A model generated the notes under the pieces. The model worked only from the letters and a program-made list of their open reading frames with translations, had not been told where the DNA came from and did no database searches. From contig CAXXUP010000003.1 in the NCBI GenBank assembly GCA_963662765.2, positions 1 through 64,000 of the forward strand: 64,000 nt of DNA. Reading direction: 5' to 3'. Shown piece after piece: positions 8,106-16,261 of this stretch; within the stretch, counting starts at the first letter, position 1; the number at the start of each line of letters is the position of its first letter. The translations under genes were made by a program, and so were the position numbers. The stretch is from DATMXT01 sp963662765. GTDB lineage: Bacteria; Bacillota; Clostridia; Oscillospirales; Feifaniaceae.

Positions 8106-8159
8106 TTAAGATTTATTAAGAATTTTAGTCATAAAAAATTAAGAACTTCCCACTACAAT
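8106..8159 (+). promoter_or_regulatory. Putative response-regulator sites and promoter before the lipoprotein gene
   Basis: TTAAG occurs at 8106 and 8116, one helical turn apart, and again at 8139. Spaced direct repeats of this kind are typical of OmpR/PhoB-type regulators. TACAAT at 8154-8159 could be the -10 box of an activator-dependent promoter lacking a good -35. The regulator encoded at 8971 is the natural candidate. A leader of about 200 bases follows, including a small inverted pair GTCAGGA/TCCTGAC near 8166-8195. Confidence 0.45.
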
Positions 8160-8366
8160 AGGGTCGTCAGGAGGAGGACCGCTCATGTCCTGACCGTTTG
8201 ACAAAAAAAGACTTACTAGGCACAGCAGCGAAAATTAATGCATCAAACCTCAGCTGACTGTTTGCCCCAGATAACAGTAGCGGATGTATCAATCGTAAGC
8301 GATCCCCGTTCAAACGGCATGTGATGGCGGCCCGACCTGAATTTTTTGTTAGAAGGGGTATCTATC

Positions 8367-8801
8367 ATGAATAGCAAAGTAAAAAACATGTTCAAGAGTG
8401 CGGCGGCGATTGCCCTCGCTCTGGTCGTCTCCGCTTCCGTATTAACAGGCTGCACAGGGAGCAAAGACAAGACCACCACGACTGCGCCGAGCACCACTAC
8501 CACTGCGCCGAGCACCACCACCACGAAGCCTAGCACTACCACGACTGCGCCGAGCACGACCGCACCGAGCACCACAGCGCCTAGCACCACTACGAAGCCG
8601 AGTACTGCCACCACAGCTCCGAGTACGACAACCACAGCGCCTAGCACCACCACGAAGCCGAGTACTGCCACCACAGCTCCGAGTACGACAACTACAGCGC
8701 CTAGCACCACCACGAAGCCGAGTACTGCCACCACTGCGCCGAGCACAACCACCACAGCTCCGAGCACAACAACCACGAAGCCGAGTACCACCAAAAAGTA
8801 A
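8367..8801 (+). CDS. Thr/Pro/Ser-rich repeat lipoprotein
   Basis: 144 residues. A lipoprotein signal ends at a lipobox LTGC (Cys 29). The mature part is almost only repeats of APSTTTT and KPSTTTT, with no folded domain, and ends in two lysines. Such stalks are usually extended and, where glycosylation exists, heavily O-glycosylated; here it may be a spacer or surface mucin-like protein. AGAAGGGG eight bases before the ATG sets the start. It lies directly upstream of a two-component system, which may control it or sense the same stress. The function is not known. Confidence 0.75.
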   Translation: MNSKVKNMFKSAAAIALALVVSASVLTGCTGSKDKTTTTAPSTTTTAPSTTTTKPSTTTTAPSTTAPSTTAPSTTTKPSTATTAPSTTTTAPSTTTKPSTATTAPSTTTTAPSTTTKPSTATTAPSTTTTAPSTTTTKPSTTKK

Positions 8802-8904
8802 GAATTATGCGAAACGAGCGCCTGCTCAGACGGGTTCTTCAATCAGAGCCATGAACAACAACCTCGGAAGGGCAGGCTGCATTCTCGCCTCCATATAGCT
8901 TCCA

Positions 8905-8942
8905 GCGGATACTTCCCACGTTTGCGCGCGGGAGGTATCCGC
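8905..8942 (+). promoter_or_regulatory. Hairpin between lipoprotein and response regulator genes
   Basis: A 13-bp stem (8905-8917 with 8930-8942, arm GCGGATACTTCCC, one G-T pair) and 12-base loop, 28 bases before the regulator ATG. There is no T-run, so an RNA-processing or attenuating stem is more likely than a terminator. Confidence 0.4.
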
Positions 8943-8970
8943 ATATTCCGCTACGGGAAGGTCGACTTGA

Positions 8971-9693
8971 ATGGATAAGCAGACCATTATGATTGTAGAC
9001 GATGACACCGAAATCAGAGAGGGCATTCGCATCCTGCTGGGTGGAGAGAACTATATCATATTGACCGCCGAAAGCGGTCAGCGGGCGCTGGAACTTCTGT
9101 CCGGCGCGGTAGATTTGGTTATTTTGGACATTATGATGCCCGGGATGTCCGGTCTGCGCGTCTGTGAGGAGATCCGCAAGTTATCCACCGTTCCGATTCT
9201 GTTTCTCACGGCGAAGACCCAAGAATCGGATAAGGTGATCGGTCTGTCCGCCGGCGGAGATGATTATCTGCCAAAGCCTTTTTCATATTCTGAACTGAAT
9301 GCCAGGGTTAAGGCGCTGCTGCGGCGGTATTGCGTCTATCGCGGCAAGGCGCAGACCGGCACCCGAAGCGAGGACAACATGCTCTCAGCCCGGGGCATCA
9401 AAATCAGCTTGGACTATAATCAGGTATGGGTCTGCGACCGGGAAATTGAACTCACGGATATTGAATACAATATCCTGCGGCTCTTAATGGAAAATCCGCA
9501 GCGTGTATTCTCTGCCCAAAACATCTATGAGAGCGTTTGGAATGAGCCGTATTTCTACATTTCAAACGGAACGGTGATGGTGCACATCAGGAATCTGCGG
9601 GTCAAAATTGAAAAAGACCCTCAAAACCCAAGGTTCCTGAAAACTGTGTGGGGAAAGGGCTATCGTTTTGAGGCAAGCGGCGATGAAGCATAA
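8971..9693 (+). CDS. OmpR-family response regulator (VanR-like)
   Basis: 240 residues. Receiver domain about 5-118 with the acidic pair D10-D11, phospho-acceptor D53 (LDIMMPGMSG), the LTAK threonine and the DDYLPKPF lysine; winged-helix DNA-binding domain about 140-236 (LTDIEYNILRLL, GTVMVHIRNLRVKIE, VWGKGYRFE). GGAAGG precedes the ATG. The kinase gene overlaps its end by 11 bases. The VanR-like layout suggests an envelope stress or cell-wall signal. The spaced TTAAG repeats upstream of the lipoprotein gene are a possible target. Confidence 0.93.
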   Translation: MDKQTIMIVDDDTEIREGIRILLGGENYIILTAESGQRALELLSGAVDLVILDIMMPGMSGLRVCEEIRKLSTVPILFLTAKTQESDKVIGLSAGGDDYLPKPFSYSELNARVKALLRRYCVYRGKAQTGTRSEDNMLSARGIKISLDYNQVWVCDREIELTDIEYNILRLLMENPQRVFSAQNIYESVWNEPYFYISNGTVMVHIRNLRVKIEKDPQNPRFLKTVWGKGYRFEASGDEA

Positions 9694-11014
9694 AAAGTCA
9701 AGCCTGACGACACAGTTCTGTTGGCTGCTCATGCTGTCCGCCGCTGTAAGTGGGCTGCTGTTTTGCACACTGTATTTTGGCGGCGGCACATTGCTGACAA
9801 ATTATTTTGAAAAGACAAATTTCCAGGAGCGGCTCACCGAGAAGCGGATATTGAACCTGCAGGAATATGTGCAAAAGAACAATCTCTCCGCATTCAATGC
9901 GGTCGAACTCACCGGCTGGACGAAAAAAGAACCGCTGATCCTGATGGAAATCTATCGCGCAAATGTTTTGATTTATACTTCTTCTGTGCCGGAAGAGCTC
10001 TATAACGGCCAAAATGATGCACTGTCCCCTTATTACGAATGGGTATCGTATTATCAAGTTCAGTTTTCCGACGGGCCGGCCGAAGTGGTCGTTTACGCCA
10101 ACGACACATACCGCTGGTTCACCAATCTGGTCATCGGCTCGATGGTTTTATCGTTTGTGACGTTTCTTTTTGTCTTTTTGTGGGGCATCCGCGGCCTTGT
10201 TCGGTATATCTGTGAGCTCAGTGTCCAGATAGGGGCTATGGAGGGCGGCGATCTGGATGTCCCCATCACGCAAAAAGGAAACCATGAGCTTTCGGACCTT
10301 GCGAAAAGTCTGGATTCCATGCGGCGTGCCTTCAAAGAGCAGCGGGAACAGGAAACGAGTATTTTCAGGGCCAATCAGACCATGATCACCGAGATGTCCC
10401 ATGATTTGCGAACTCCGCTGACCGCGCTTCAAATTTATATGGATATCCTGCGGTACAAGAAATATGACCCAAAGCAGCTGGATGGATATTTGGAGAAAAT
10501 GGACGCAAAGACAAGTCAAATCAAACAGATTTCCGACAACATCTTTGAATACGCACTGGTGTCGAGGCAGCAGGAAGTTAAGCTTGACGCGCCCGAGTCC
10601 TTTCGGGAGGTGTTTCATGATATTCTGTCGGAAGCCGTGGCGTATCTCAGTTCGCAGGGGTTTACTTTCGACATTGAGCTGGAATGGCCCATCGTTGAGA
10701 TTTCCGTGTATCCGTTATATATCAGACGGTTGATAGACAATGCGGCGTCCAACATCATCAAATATGCAGACCCAAATTACCCAGTGCGGCTCGAGGAATT
10801 CAATAGGGAAGAAAGCGCGGGACTTATCATAAAAAACAGAATTAGTTCCGCTCCGGCGGAACAGGACAGCACACACATAGGAATCGCGAATATGCAGACT
10901 ATGATGGAGAAAATGAACGGCACCTGCCAGATTGAAAAAACGGATACGGACTTTGCGGTTAAGTTTGTGTTTCCGATAACGGCACCGGAAAAGTGTCGCC
11001 CGAACGGTCAATAA
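9683..11014 (+). CDS. Sensor histidine kinase (VanS-like)
   Basis: 443 residues. Two membrane segments near 12-36 and 145-170 enclose a roughly 110-residue extracellular sensor. A HAMP linker follows, then HisKA with MSHDLRTPLTAL (phosphorylated His 240), and a HATPase domain with N-box DNAASNIIKYADP. The G boxes are weak: THIGIANMQTMM stands where GTGIGL is usual, and the D-box stretch is not clear. The ATG at 9683 lies inside the end of the regulator gene, so the two are translationally coupled. Confidence 0.9.
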   Translation: MKHKKSSLTTQFCWLLMLSAAVSGLLFCTLYFGGGTLLTNYFEKTNFQERLTEKRILNLQEYVQKNNLSAFNAVELTGWTKKEPLILMEIYRANVLIYTSSVPEELYNGQNDALSPYYEWVSYYQVQFSDGPAEVVVYANDTYRWFTNLVIGSMVLSFVTFLFVFLWGIRGLVRYICELSVQIGAMEGGDLDVPITQKGNHELSDLAKSLDSMRRAFKEQREQETSIFRANQTMITEMSHDLRTPLTALQIYMDILRYKKYDPKQLDGYLEKMDAKTSQIKQISDNIFEYALVSRQQEVKLDAPESFREVFHDILSEAVAYLSSQGFTFDIELEWPIVEISVYPLYIRRLIDNAASNIIKYADPNYPVRLEEFNREESAGLIIKNRISSAPAEQDSTHIGIANMQTMMEKMNGTCQIEKTDTDFAVKFVFPITAPEKCRPNGQ

Positions 11015-11150
11015 AACCGGTTGATTGATTTTTTTGTACAGCACTGGTTCAGGCTCGACAGGCGCTCTTTTGCGCCTTCCAAGTAGGACATTTCACGAAC
11101 ATTTTTTTAACAGACGAGTTCATCGCAACGTTGTGGCTGTTGTGTCAATC

Positions 11151-11193
11151 GCAAAACAGCAGTTAAGGCCAATAGCCTTGGCTGCTGTTTTGC
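11151..11193 (+). terminator. Terminator-like hairpin after the two-component operon
   Basis: GCAAAACAGCAG (11151-11162) pairs with CTGCTGTTTTGC (near 11182-11193), with a smaller inner pair AAGGC/GCCTT, followed by TTTTA. Confidence 0.65.
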
Positions 11194-11434
11194 TTTTATT
11201 CATGTTTTCTTATTCCCATCAGAGTCGGTTTATCGCCCGCACGGAAAACGGTTACGCGCTTTTGAGATGGCAAGCACACTGCCGCTGAATTCCCCGTGAC
11301 AATAATCCCGCCGCAAAAGCTCCATGCCGCTAAACTCCGCGCCGATAAATTCCTTACGGCAAAAGTTCCTTGCACGAAAGCCCTCGCCGCTGCCTCATGC
11401 CTGATCGCCCTAAAGACAATTATGCAAAACCCGA

Positions 11435-11490
11435 TTGACACGCCTGGTTTACTGTGGTAGACTTGGCTTAGTTGGTCGACTGAAGTAAAC
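11435..11490 (+). promoter_or_regulatory. Promoter and possible BlaI-type operator
   Basis: TTGACA (11435-11440), 17 bases, TAGACT (11458-11463). Inverted GTTTACT (11447-11453) and AGTAAAC (11484-11490) flank the start region. BlaI/MecI repressors bind dyads over their own promoters, so autoregulation by the next gene is likely; the half-sites are not the classical TACA/TGTA and may be specific to this pair. Confidence 0.5.
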
Positions 11491-11512
11491 TCAATTGACG
11501 GGGGATTCACCG

Positions 11513-11875
11513 ATGGATACGCCGAAAATATTTGAAACGGAATACCGCTTTTGCTGCATCATTTGGGAGCATGAACCCGTTGGCAGCGGCGAGCTTGTCA
11601 AACTGGCGGAAAAAGAACTCGGATGGAAGAAATCCACGACCTATACGATCATCAGACGGCTTTGTGCGCGCGGCATCCTGAAAAGCGATGATGCCGTTAT
11701 CACGGCTCTGTATTCCAGAGAACATATCCAGTGCCGGGAGAGCAAAGAGTTTCTTGAAAAGACCTTTGACGGCTCTTTTCCGGCGTTTTTGGCCGCGTTT
11801 GCAGATAGTAAATCCTTATCTTCGCAGGATGTTGCCGAGATTCGTAAGATGATCGACGGCTATGAGGTGAAATAG
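11513..11875 (+). CDS. BlaI/MecI-family transcriptional repressor
   Basis: 120 residues. N-terminal winged helix with FETEYRFCCIIWEHEP, the recognition segment WKKSTTYTIIRRLCARGIL, then a helical dimer domain with the SFPAFLAAFAD stretch found in BlaI homologues. In the known systems, the membrane peptidase encoded next cuts or triggers loss of the repressor. The ATG at 11513 is preferred; GGGG nine bases before it is a weak ribosome site, and a TTG at 11495 is the alternative. The next gene starts one base after the stop. Confidence 0.9.
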   Translation: MDTPKIFETEYRFCCIIWEHEPVGSGELVKLAEKELGWKKSTTYTIIRRLCARGILKSDDAVITALYSREHIQCRESKEFLEKTFDGSFPAFLAAFADSKSLSSQDVAEIRKMIDGYEVK

Positions 11876-11876
11876 T

Positions 11877-14261
11877 ATGCGCACGGAAGAGCTGTTTGTA
11901 AACTTGCTCAACATGAGCATCACGGCAAGCTATGTGGTGATTGCGGTCATCGTTTTGCGCCTGCTGCTCAGGAGGGCGCCCAGATGGATTTCCTGCGCGC
12001 TTTGGGGGCTGGTGGGACTGCGGCTTATCCTGCCGTTTTCATTTGAAAGCGCCATGAGCCTGATCCCAAACACCGGCACCGTCACGCCCGACATCCAATA
12101 TTGGGCGAAACCGGCAATCAATAGCGGCGTCCCGGCTGTGAACAGTGTCATAAATTCGGCCATTGCAGGGTCACTGACCCCGGCAGCGGCGGACAGCGCC
12201 AATCCCATGGGGCTCGTCATATCAATTGCGGGAACCTTGTGGGCTATCGGTATGCTTGCGATGGTGCTCTACAGTGTCGTTACTTACGGAAAACTGCGCC
12301 GAAAAGTCGATTCAGCCGTCCTTTTCAGGGAAAATATCTATTGGAGCGACGAGATATCGTCCCCGTTTGTCTTAGGTGTCGCAAGGCCTAGGATTTATTT
12401 GCCCTATGCCGTCAGTGAAGCAGATAGGGGCTATGTCATCGCCCATGAAAAGACACACATCCGAAGGATGGACCATTGGATAAAGCCCTTCGGCTTTTTG
12501 CTCTTGACGGTTTATTGGTTTAACCCGCTGATTTGGGCGGCCTATATCCTGCTGTGCCGGGATATCGAGATTGCATGTGATGAAGCCGTTATCAAAAATA
12601 TTGGCGGCAGTGAGAAAAAAGCCTATTCCCTGGCACTGCTGGGCTGTGCCGCCAAGAACAAAAGCATTGCGGTGTGTCCGCTGGCATTCGGAGAAGTTGG
12701 CATCAAAGAAAGAGTGAAAAACGTGCTGAGCTATAAAAAACCGGCGTTTTGGGTCATAATCGTAGCGGGCACAGCCTGTATAGTTGCCGCAATATGCCTG
12801 CTGTCGAATCCGTTGACAAACGACGCAGCCGAATACGAGCACCCCTATGCAGAGCAGCTTTTTGAATACAAAACGGCTTATGTCGGCGACAATTCCGCGG
12901 TCGGAAATATTGTCGGCCTTCTGACTTTCCCGTCCGACGTTGCATATGATCATATCGAGCTTCAAACCGCTTCAAAGCCCTATGGAATCGATGTATATTT
13001 CAGCGTAACGCTCGATGTAAAGGCTGCTTATGACACGCCGGAAACGGCAAACCTCAATGTTTTTCGGGAGAATGCCTGCATCATGCTCGCTTTGATCGAA
13101 AACGCCGATCAGGTTACGTTCTATCTGGACGACGGATCGGGAAATAAGGATGGATTTGTTTTCACCCGTGAGTGGGCGCAGAGCATCGTCGGTGCGGATT
13201 TATGGGAGAAAAGCGGCTCAGCCGAAAGTATCGACAGCCTCATTTCACAGATTGGAGAGCATGTGGAGAGCGCTTATTCCCTCGCTGAGGAGGGTGTATC
13301 CACAGGCCCGTTTGTGGGATATGTGAATGAAACGTCTGCCGACACTTTCGATGTATTCACAAAAGAGAGCGGAATCTACATCATGAGCTTACCCATGTCG
13401 CTGTTTGACGACTTTCCCGCGAATGACTGGAGCCCCGGCTGGATGGGAATTGACGTTTACTGCGGGACAATCGGTGATTTCACTTGGGCAGCGGTCTGCA
13501 CCGGGCCTTCGCTCGGATCGGGGAACGCGAATGTCTGCACCTCCACAGACGGCGGAAAGACCTGGTGGGTTGGCGAGCGGTCCGCGATGCACAGGGGTAC
13601 GGTGACAGGTGTGGGCTTTGCTTCTTCGGAAGTCGGGTTTATGAGCTTCCGCTATTATTCAGACCTTGGCCCCGAGATTGCCCGTACGACGGACGGCGGA
13701 AAGACATGGGAGCGCATGGCGGTGGACATTCCCGATAATTTGTTGGACTGCCACTTTACGCCGCTCGTTCCGACGTTTTCGGGGGCGTCCGGCATCTACC
13801 CGATCGAGATTTACTCCGACGCATACGACACCGGCACCACCTATCTCGAGACCGAGGACGGTGGAATGACATGGCAATGGCAGGGGAGCACACGAAATGC
13901 ACAGGGCGTTTATATCGTGCGTTTTGGAACAGCCGCAGTACAATTTTTCGATGATGCAATGAATGAAATTGTCAAAGAGGCCAACTGGTACAAGCTCACG
14001 CCAAAAGCGACGCTGCGCGTTACGATTGACGGCGATGTCCCCGATCAGATATCCGTGTACATTACGCCGACGGGGACGGAGACCGCCGACCAAAGGCAGC
14101 AGCTGGCGGTGGCCGCGGTCACAGACGGCAGCAAAACGGTTGATATTGCACTTGATTTCAGTGATCTATCGTTTTCACAAGGGCATTTGCAGGTCGCCTT
14201 GGAATATGGCCAAACGGTTTTGTTTTCCGATCTTTATAACGTCAGCTTTGAAAAAGAATGA
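11877..14261 (+). CDS. BlaR1-type M56 membrane peptidase with DUF4825 and Asp-box sensor domain
   Basis: 794 residues. Residues 1 to about 310 are a BlaR1/MecR1 M56 peptidase: several membrane segments, the zinc motif HEKTH at 190-194 and the CDEAVIKN helix. After a last membrane span near 293-312 comes an extracellular part. It begins with a DUF4825-like stretch (YKTAYVGDNSAVGNI) and continues into a region with three Asp-boxes, STDGGKTW at 556, TTDGGKTW at 604 and TEDGGMTW at 659, typical of sialidase-like propeller blades. The penicillin-binding domain of BlaR1 is absent, so the signal is probably not a beta-lactam. It should act on the BlaI-like repressor just upstream. Confidence 0.85.
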   Translation: MRTEELFVNLLNMSITASYVVIAVIVLRLLLRRAPRWISCALWGLVGLRLILPFSFESAMSLIPNTGTVTPDIQYWAKPAINSGVPAVNSVINSAIAGSLTPAAADSANPMGLVISIAGTLWAIGMLAMVLYSVVTYGKLRRKVDSAVLFRENIYWSDEISSPFVLGVARPRIYLPYAVSEADRGYVIAHEKTHIRRMDHWIKPFGFLLLTVYWFNPLIWAAYILLCRDIEIACDEAVIKNIGGSEKKAYSLALLGCAAKNKSIAVCPLAFGEVGIKERVKNVLSYKKPAFWVIIVAGTACIVAAICLLSNPLTNDAAEYEHPYAEQLFEYKTAYVGDNSAVGNIVGLLTFPSDVAYDHIELQTASKPYGIDVYFSVTLDVKAAYDTPETANLNVFRENACIMLALIENADQVTFYLDDGSGNKDGFVFTREWAQSIVGADLWEKSGSAESIDSLISQIGEHVESAYSLAEEGVSTGPFVGYVNETSADTFDVFTKESGIYIMSLPMSLFDDFPANDWSPGWMGIDVYCGTIGDFTWAAVCTGPSLGSGNANVCTSTDGGKTWWVGERSAMHRGTVTGVGFASSEVGFMSFRYYSDLGPEIARTTDGGKTWERMAVDIPDNLLDCHFTPLVPTFSGASGIYPIEIYSDAYDTGTTYLETEDGGMTWQWQGSTRNAQGVYIVRFGTAAVQFFDDAMNEIVKEANWYKLTPKATLRVTIDGDVPDQISVYITPTGTETADQRQQLAVAAVTDGSKTVDIALDFSDLSFSQGHLQVALEYGQTVLFSDLYNVSFEKE

Positions 14262-14302
14262 AAGAACTTGTTTAACGGGTGTTCAGTTAAAAGAAATTGA
14301 GG

Positions 14303-14339
14303 CAAAAGGACTTGAACCGAGACGGCTCAAGTCCTTTTG
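14303..14339 (+). terminator. Terminator after the BlaR1-like gene
   Basis: A perfect 13-bp stem (arm CAAAAGGACTTGA) with an 11-base loop; the 3' arm ends CCTTTTG. Confidence 0.75.
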
Positions 14340-14382
14340 CCTGTGCGGTACATAGAACGATCGGGAGGAGAATTCCCAAATG

Positions 14383-14451
14383 AAAATGTAAAACACTCTT
14401 GACATTTTGGATTTCGTTCGTATAATAAATGTAAAGAGTGTTTTACATTTT
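14383..14451 (+). promoter_or_regulatory. Promoter framed by an 18-bp perfect inverted repeat
   Basis: TTGACA (14399-14404) and TATAAT (14421-14426) are 16 bases apart. The 18-bp arm AAAATGTAAAACACTCTT (14383-14400) is repeated in reverse complement at 14434-14451, leaving 33 bases between. One arm overlaps the -35 box and the other covers the transcription start. This looks like two operator sites for the small HTH protein encoded in the same operon. Confidence 0.75.
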
Positions 14452-14463
14452 GGGGGGGACATC

Positions 14464-14823
14464 ATGAAATTATTTTTTGCAAAATTGGGCTTTCGAAAAA
14501 TGGATGAAATGGAAAAGGAAATTGCCCTTAAAGCACAAAGAAATGCTTTGCTTTATGTACTGCTGGCTTTAACAGCTTGGTCTTTTTACGAATCTTTCAA
14601 AGTGTATACACAGCACACATCCCTCAATTCAGTGCCAAGCTTTTTACTGATCTCCACCAGTTTCGTGCTGGTCGCTTCCCAACTTGTGTTACAAAAAAGA
14701 GCGGTTAAAGGCGATGACGAATATAAAGATCCTGCGCCGATTGTAAAAATAATCGCAGCAAGCGTAATTGTCGCTGCGATTATCATCTCGATTGGCGCCT
14801 TCATCGTCATGTCTGGGAAGTAG
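14464..14823 (+). CDS. Small membrane protein, partner of an HTH regulator
   Basis: 119 residues with three likely membrane segments (about 29-47, 58-75 and 95-116) and the N-terminal run MDEMEKEIALKAQRNAL. Small membrane proteins of this outline paired with a 60-70-residue Cro/CI protein are frequent in Clostridia and Bacilli; their function is unsettled. A GGGGGGG run before the ATG acts as ribosome site. Five bases separate it from the regulator gene. It may be a membrane sensor that ties up the repressor, which is inference. Confidence 0.75.
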   Translation: MKLFFAKLGFRKMDEMEKEIALKAQRNALLYVLLALTAWSFYESFKVYTQHTSLNSVPSFLLISTSFVLVASQLVLQKRAVKGDDEYKDPAPIVKIIAASVIVAAIIISIGAFIVMSGK

Positions 14824-14828
14824 AAAAA

Positions 14829-15020
14829 ATGAGAAATTATATTAAGCAGCTCAGAAAAGATCGAGGGTTGCGGCAAGAGGATATGGCGGCTTCACTGAGT
14901 GTCTCAAGGCAGACGATCATTGCGATCGAAAACAGCAAATACAGTCCTACGCTGGAACTCGCGATGAAACTGGCCAGATTACTCGATACGACCGTAGAAG
15001 AATTATTTATTTTGGAGTGA
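14829..15020 (+). CDS. Small Cro/CI-type HTH regulator
   Basis: 63 residues, nearly all one helix-turn-helix: LRQEDMAASLSVSRQTIIAIE, then PTLELAMKLARLLDTTVEELF. This is the YozG-like group of short regulators. It follows the membrane protein closely and relies on GGGAAG nine bases upstream of its ATG, so translation is probably coupled. It most likely binds the inverted repeats around the operon promoter at 14383-14451. Confidence 0.9.
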   Translation: MRNYIKQLRKDRGLRQEDMAASLSVSRQTIIAIENSKYSPTLELAMKLARLLDTTVEELFILE

Positions 15021-15237
15021 CCGTTTTGGCTTAGCAAACTGCGAGAAGAAATGGATTCATATTATGCGCAATGTCCGCTAACGCGTGAAATAAGCAGCTA
15101 CAAAACCATGTATAACCGCCAAAGATCCGTATTGACTATTGTTTTCAAAATGATATGCTTAATAAGGAATTTCGATAAGCCCGTTTCGGGACATGCAAAG
15201 ATAGAGCGCTCAGGATATTGACTTACGGAGGGGTGTT

Positions 15238-15660
15238 ATGTTCGTCGTCAATGAGACTTTTTTATCGTGCGGGCAAGGTTTTCTTTATACGGATCGTGAA
15301 AGAACCTACACGAGATCATCAATCTGCTTTTTATCGTCAGAAAAACTGGATGACGAAAAATGGAGAATACATTTTTCGGTTGATCGGATACATATCATAA
15401 AAAATGCCGGTGAGAACATGAACGGGTATTCTTCGTCCGTTCCCTTCAGTTTTGTTGTGCAAAAAGGGACGGAGCTTCGGTTTTCCGACGAGTACATCAA
15501 ATATGCAAGTGAAGAAATTGACATTGAAGCGGCATTTGGCAAGAAGAAAACGGCAAGCCGGGAGTTTAAGGGCAAGGTGGATCATGTCACCGTCAATGAG
15601 ATATCGCAGGATTCAATCAATGTCGATTTCTATTTATTAGAAAAAGAATGTATTCGATAA
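15238..15660 (+). CDS. Hypothetical protein, 140 residues
   Basis: The ATG has a strong site GGAGGGG five to six bases upstream. The protein is soluble, mixed alpha/beta in character, without signal or membrane segment, and rich in acidic and aromatic residues in its second half. I recognise no family. A possible promoter (TTGACT at 15133) lies upstream and a clear terminator follows, so it is a single-gene unit. The 217 bases before it hold no other feature I can support. Confidence 0.65.
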   Translation: MFVVNETFLSCGQGFLYTDRERTYTRSSICFLSSEKLDDEKWRIHFSVDRIHIIKNAGENMNGYSSSVPFSFVVQKGTELRFSDEYIKYASEEIDIEAAFGKKKTASREFKGKVDHVTVNEISQDSINVDFYLLEKECIR

Positions 15661-15678
15661 ATGAGCGAGTGAATTAAA

Positions 15679-15710
15679 ACGAGGGCCGGTCCTATAGGAC
15701 CGGCCCTCGT
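15679..15710. terminator. Hairpin terminator between convergent genes
   Basis: A perfect 14-bp GC-rich stem (arm ACGAGGGCCGGTCC) with loop TATA, placed between genes ending at 15660 and 15809 from opposite sides. Confidence 0.75.
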
Positions 15711-15808
15711 GATTTCGATGGGCGAAGTGGCTATTTTGAAGGGCTTTTGCCCGTCCTTCATCAATGGGTCTGGCGGGGAATTGTGGTACCGGCTGATGTT
15801 CGGCATCC

Positions 15809-16261
15809 TTAGTATTTCTTGATGTATGTGCAGTTCAGCGCAATAGTGTCTCTTTGGTTATCGCCGGTTAAACGAAGTTCCGGCTCCGTCAATTCCCACC
15901 CGTTTACGAGGGCGTACTGCTTCCACGCATCATACATGGTACGGATCTCTTTTTTACACTTGTTGAGCCGAAACACGACATCGCTGAATTTATCACTGTT
16001 ATATTCGACATGATACGCATCGTCTGACGGCTTCATGCTGACGAGTTCCGGCAAGGAGGCTTGTTTCTTCCAGTCTTCATAGATCATCTTTGCGATGCTT
16101 TCGTCATTTGTACTGGCAAAGACCGTCGGCTGACAGTGCCATTTTAGGTTAATGAAGTAAACCTGTGCCGACACAGCAGAGGAGCGTCCTGTGGGGGTCC
16201 CGCAATTTAGACAAAAATTTGCGTCATCCGGCAAATCTCTCCCGCATTTCATACAAAACAA
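15809..16261 (-). CDS. Zinc-ribbon protein of unknown function
   Basis: 150 residues. The N-terminus is a zinc ribbon: CMKCGRDL at residues 3-6 and CLNCG at 17-20 supply four cysteines. The rest is a soluble domain with many lysines and tryptophans that I cannot assign. The start is the TTG at 16261: it has GAGGT seven bases upstream and it alone keeps the first metal-binding cysteine, which the ATG at 16252 would lose. Zinc ribbons of this type often top regulatory or membrane-stress proteins. No operon partner. Confidence 0.7.
   Translation of the reverse strand: MFCMKCGRDLPDDANFCLNCGTPTGRSSAVSAQVYFINLKWHCQPTVFASTNDESIAKMIYEDWKKQASLPELVSMKPSDDAYHVEYNSDKFSDVVFRLNKCKKEIRTMYDAWKQYALVNGWELTEPELRLTGDNQRDTIALNCTYIKKY

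Larger units (their letters stand above)
11015..11512 (+). other. Intergenic stretch between kinase and blaI-like gene
   Basis: About 500 bases without a gene I can support. It holds a terminator-like hairpin at 11151-11193 and the promoter/operator region at 11435-11490. The 86-codon open frame near 11025 has no ribosome site and no recognisable content. Confidence 0.5.

Noticed and set aside
8243..8842. A 199-residue minus-strand frame over the lipoprotein gene (VVLGAVV repeats)
   Set aside because: Shadow of the Thr/Pro repeats; no ribosome site, while the plus strand has signal peptide and lipobox.
11025..11288. 87-codon open frame after the kinase
   Set aside because: Crosses a terminator hairpin, no ribosome site, no recognisable protein.
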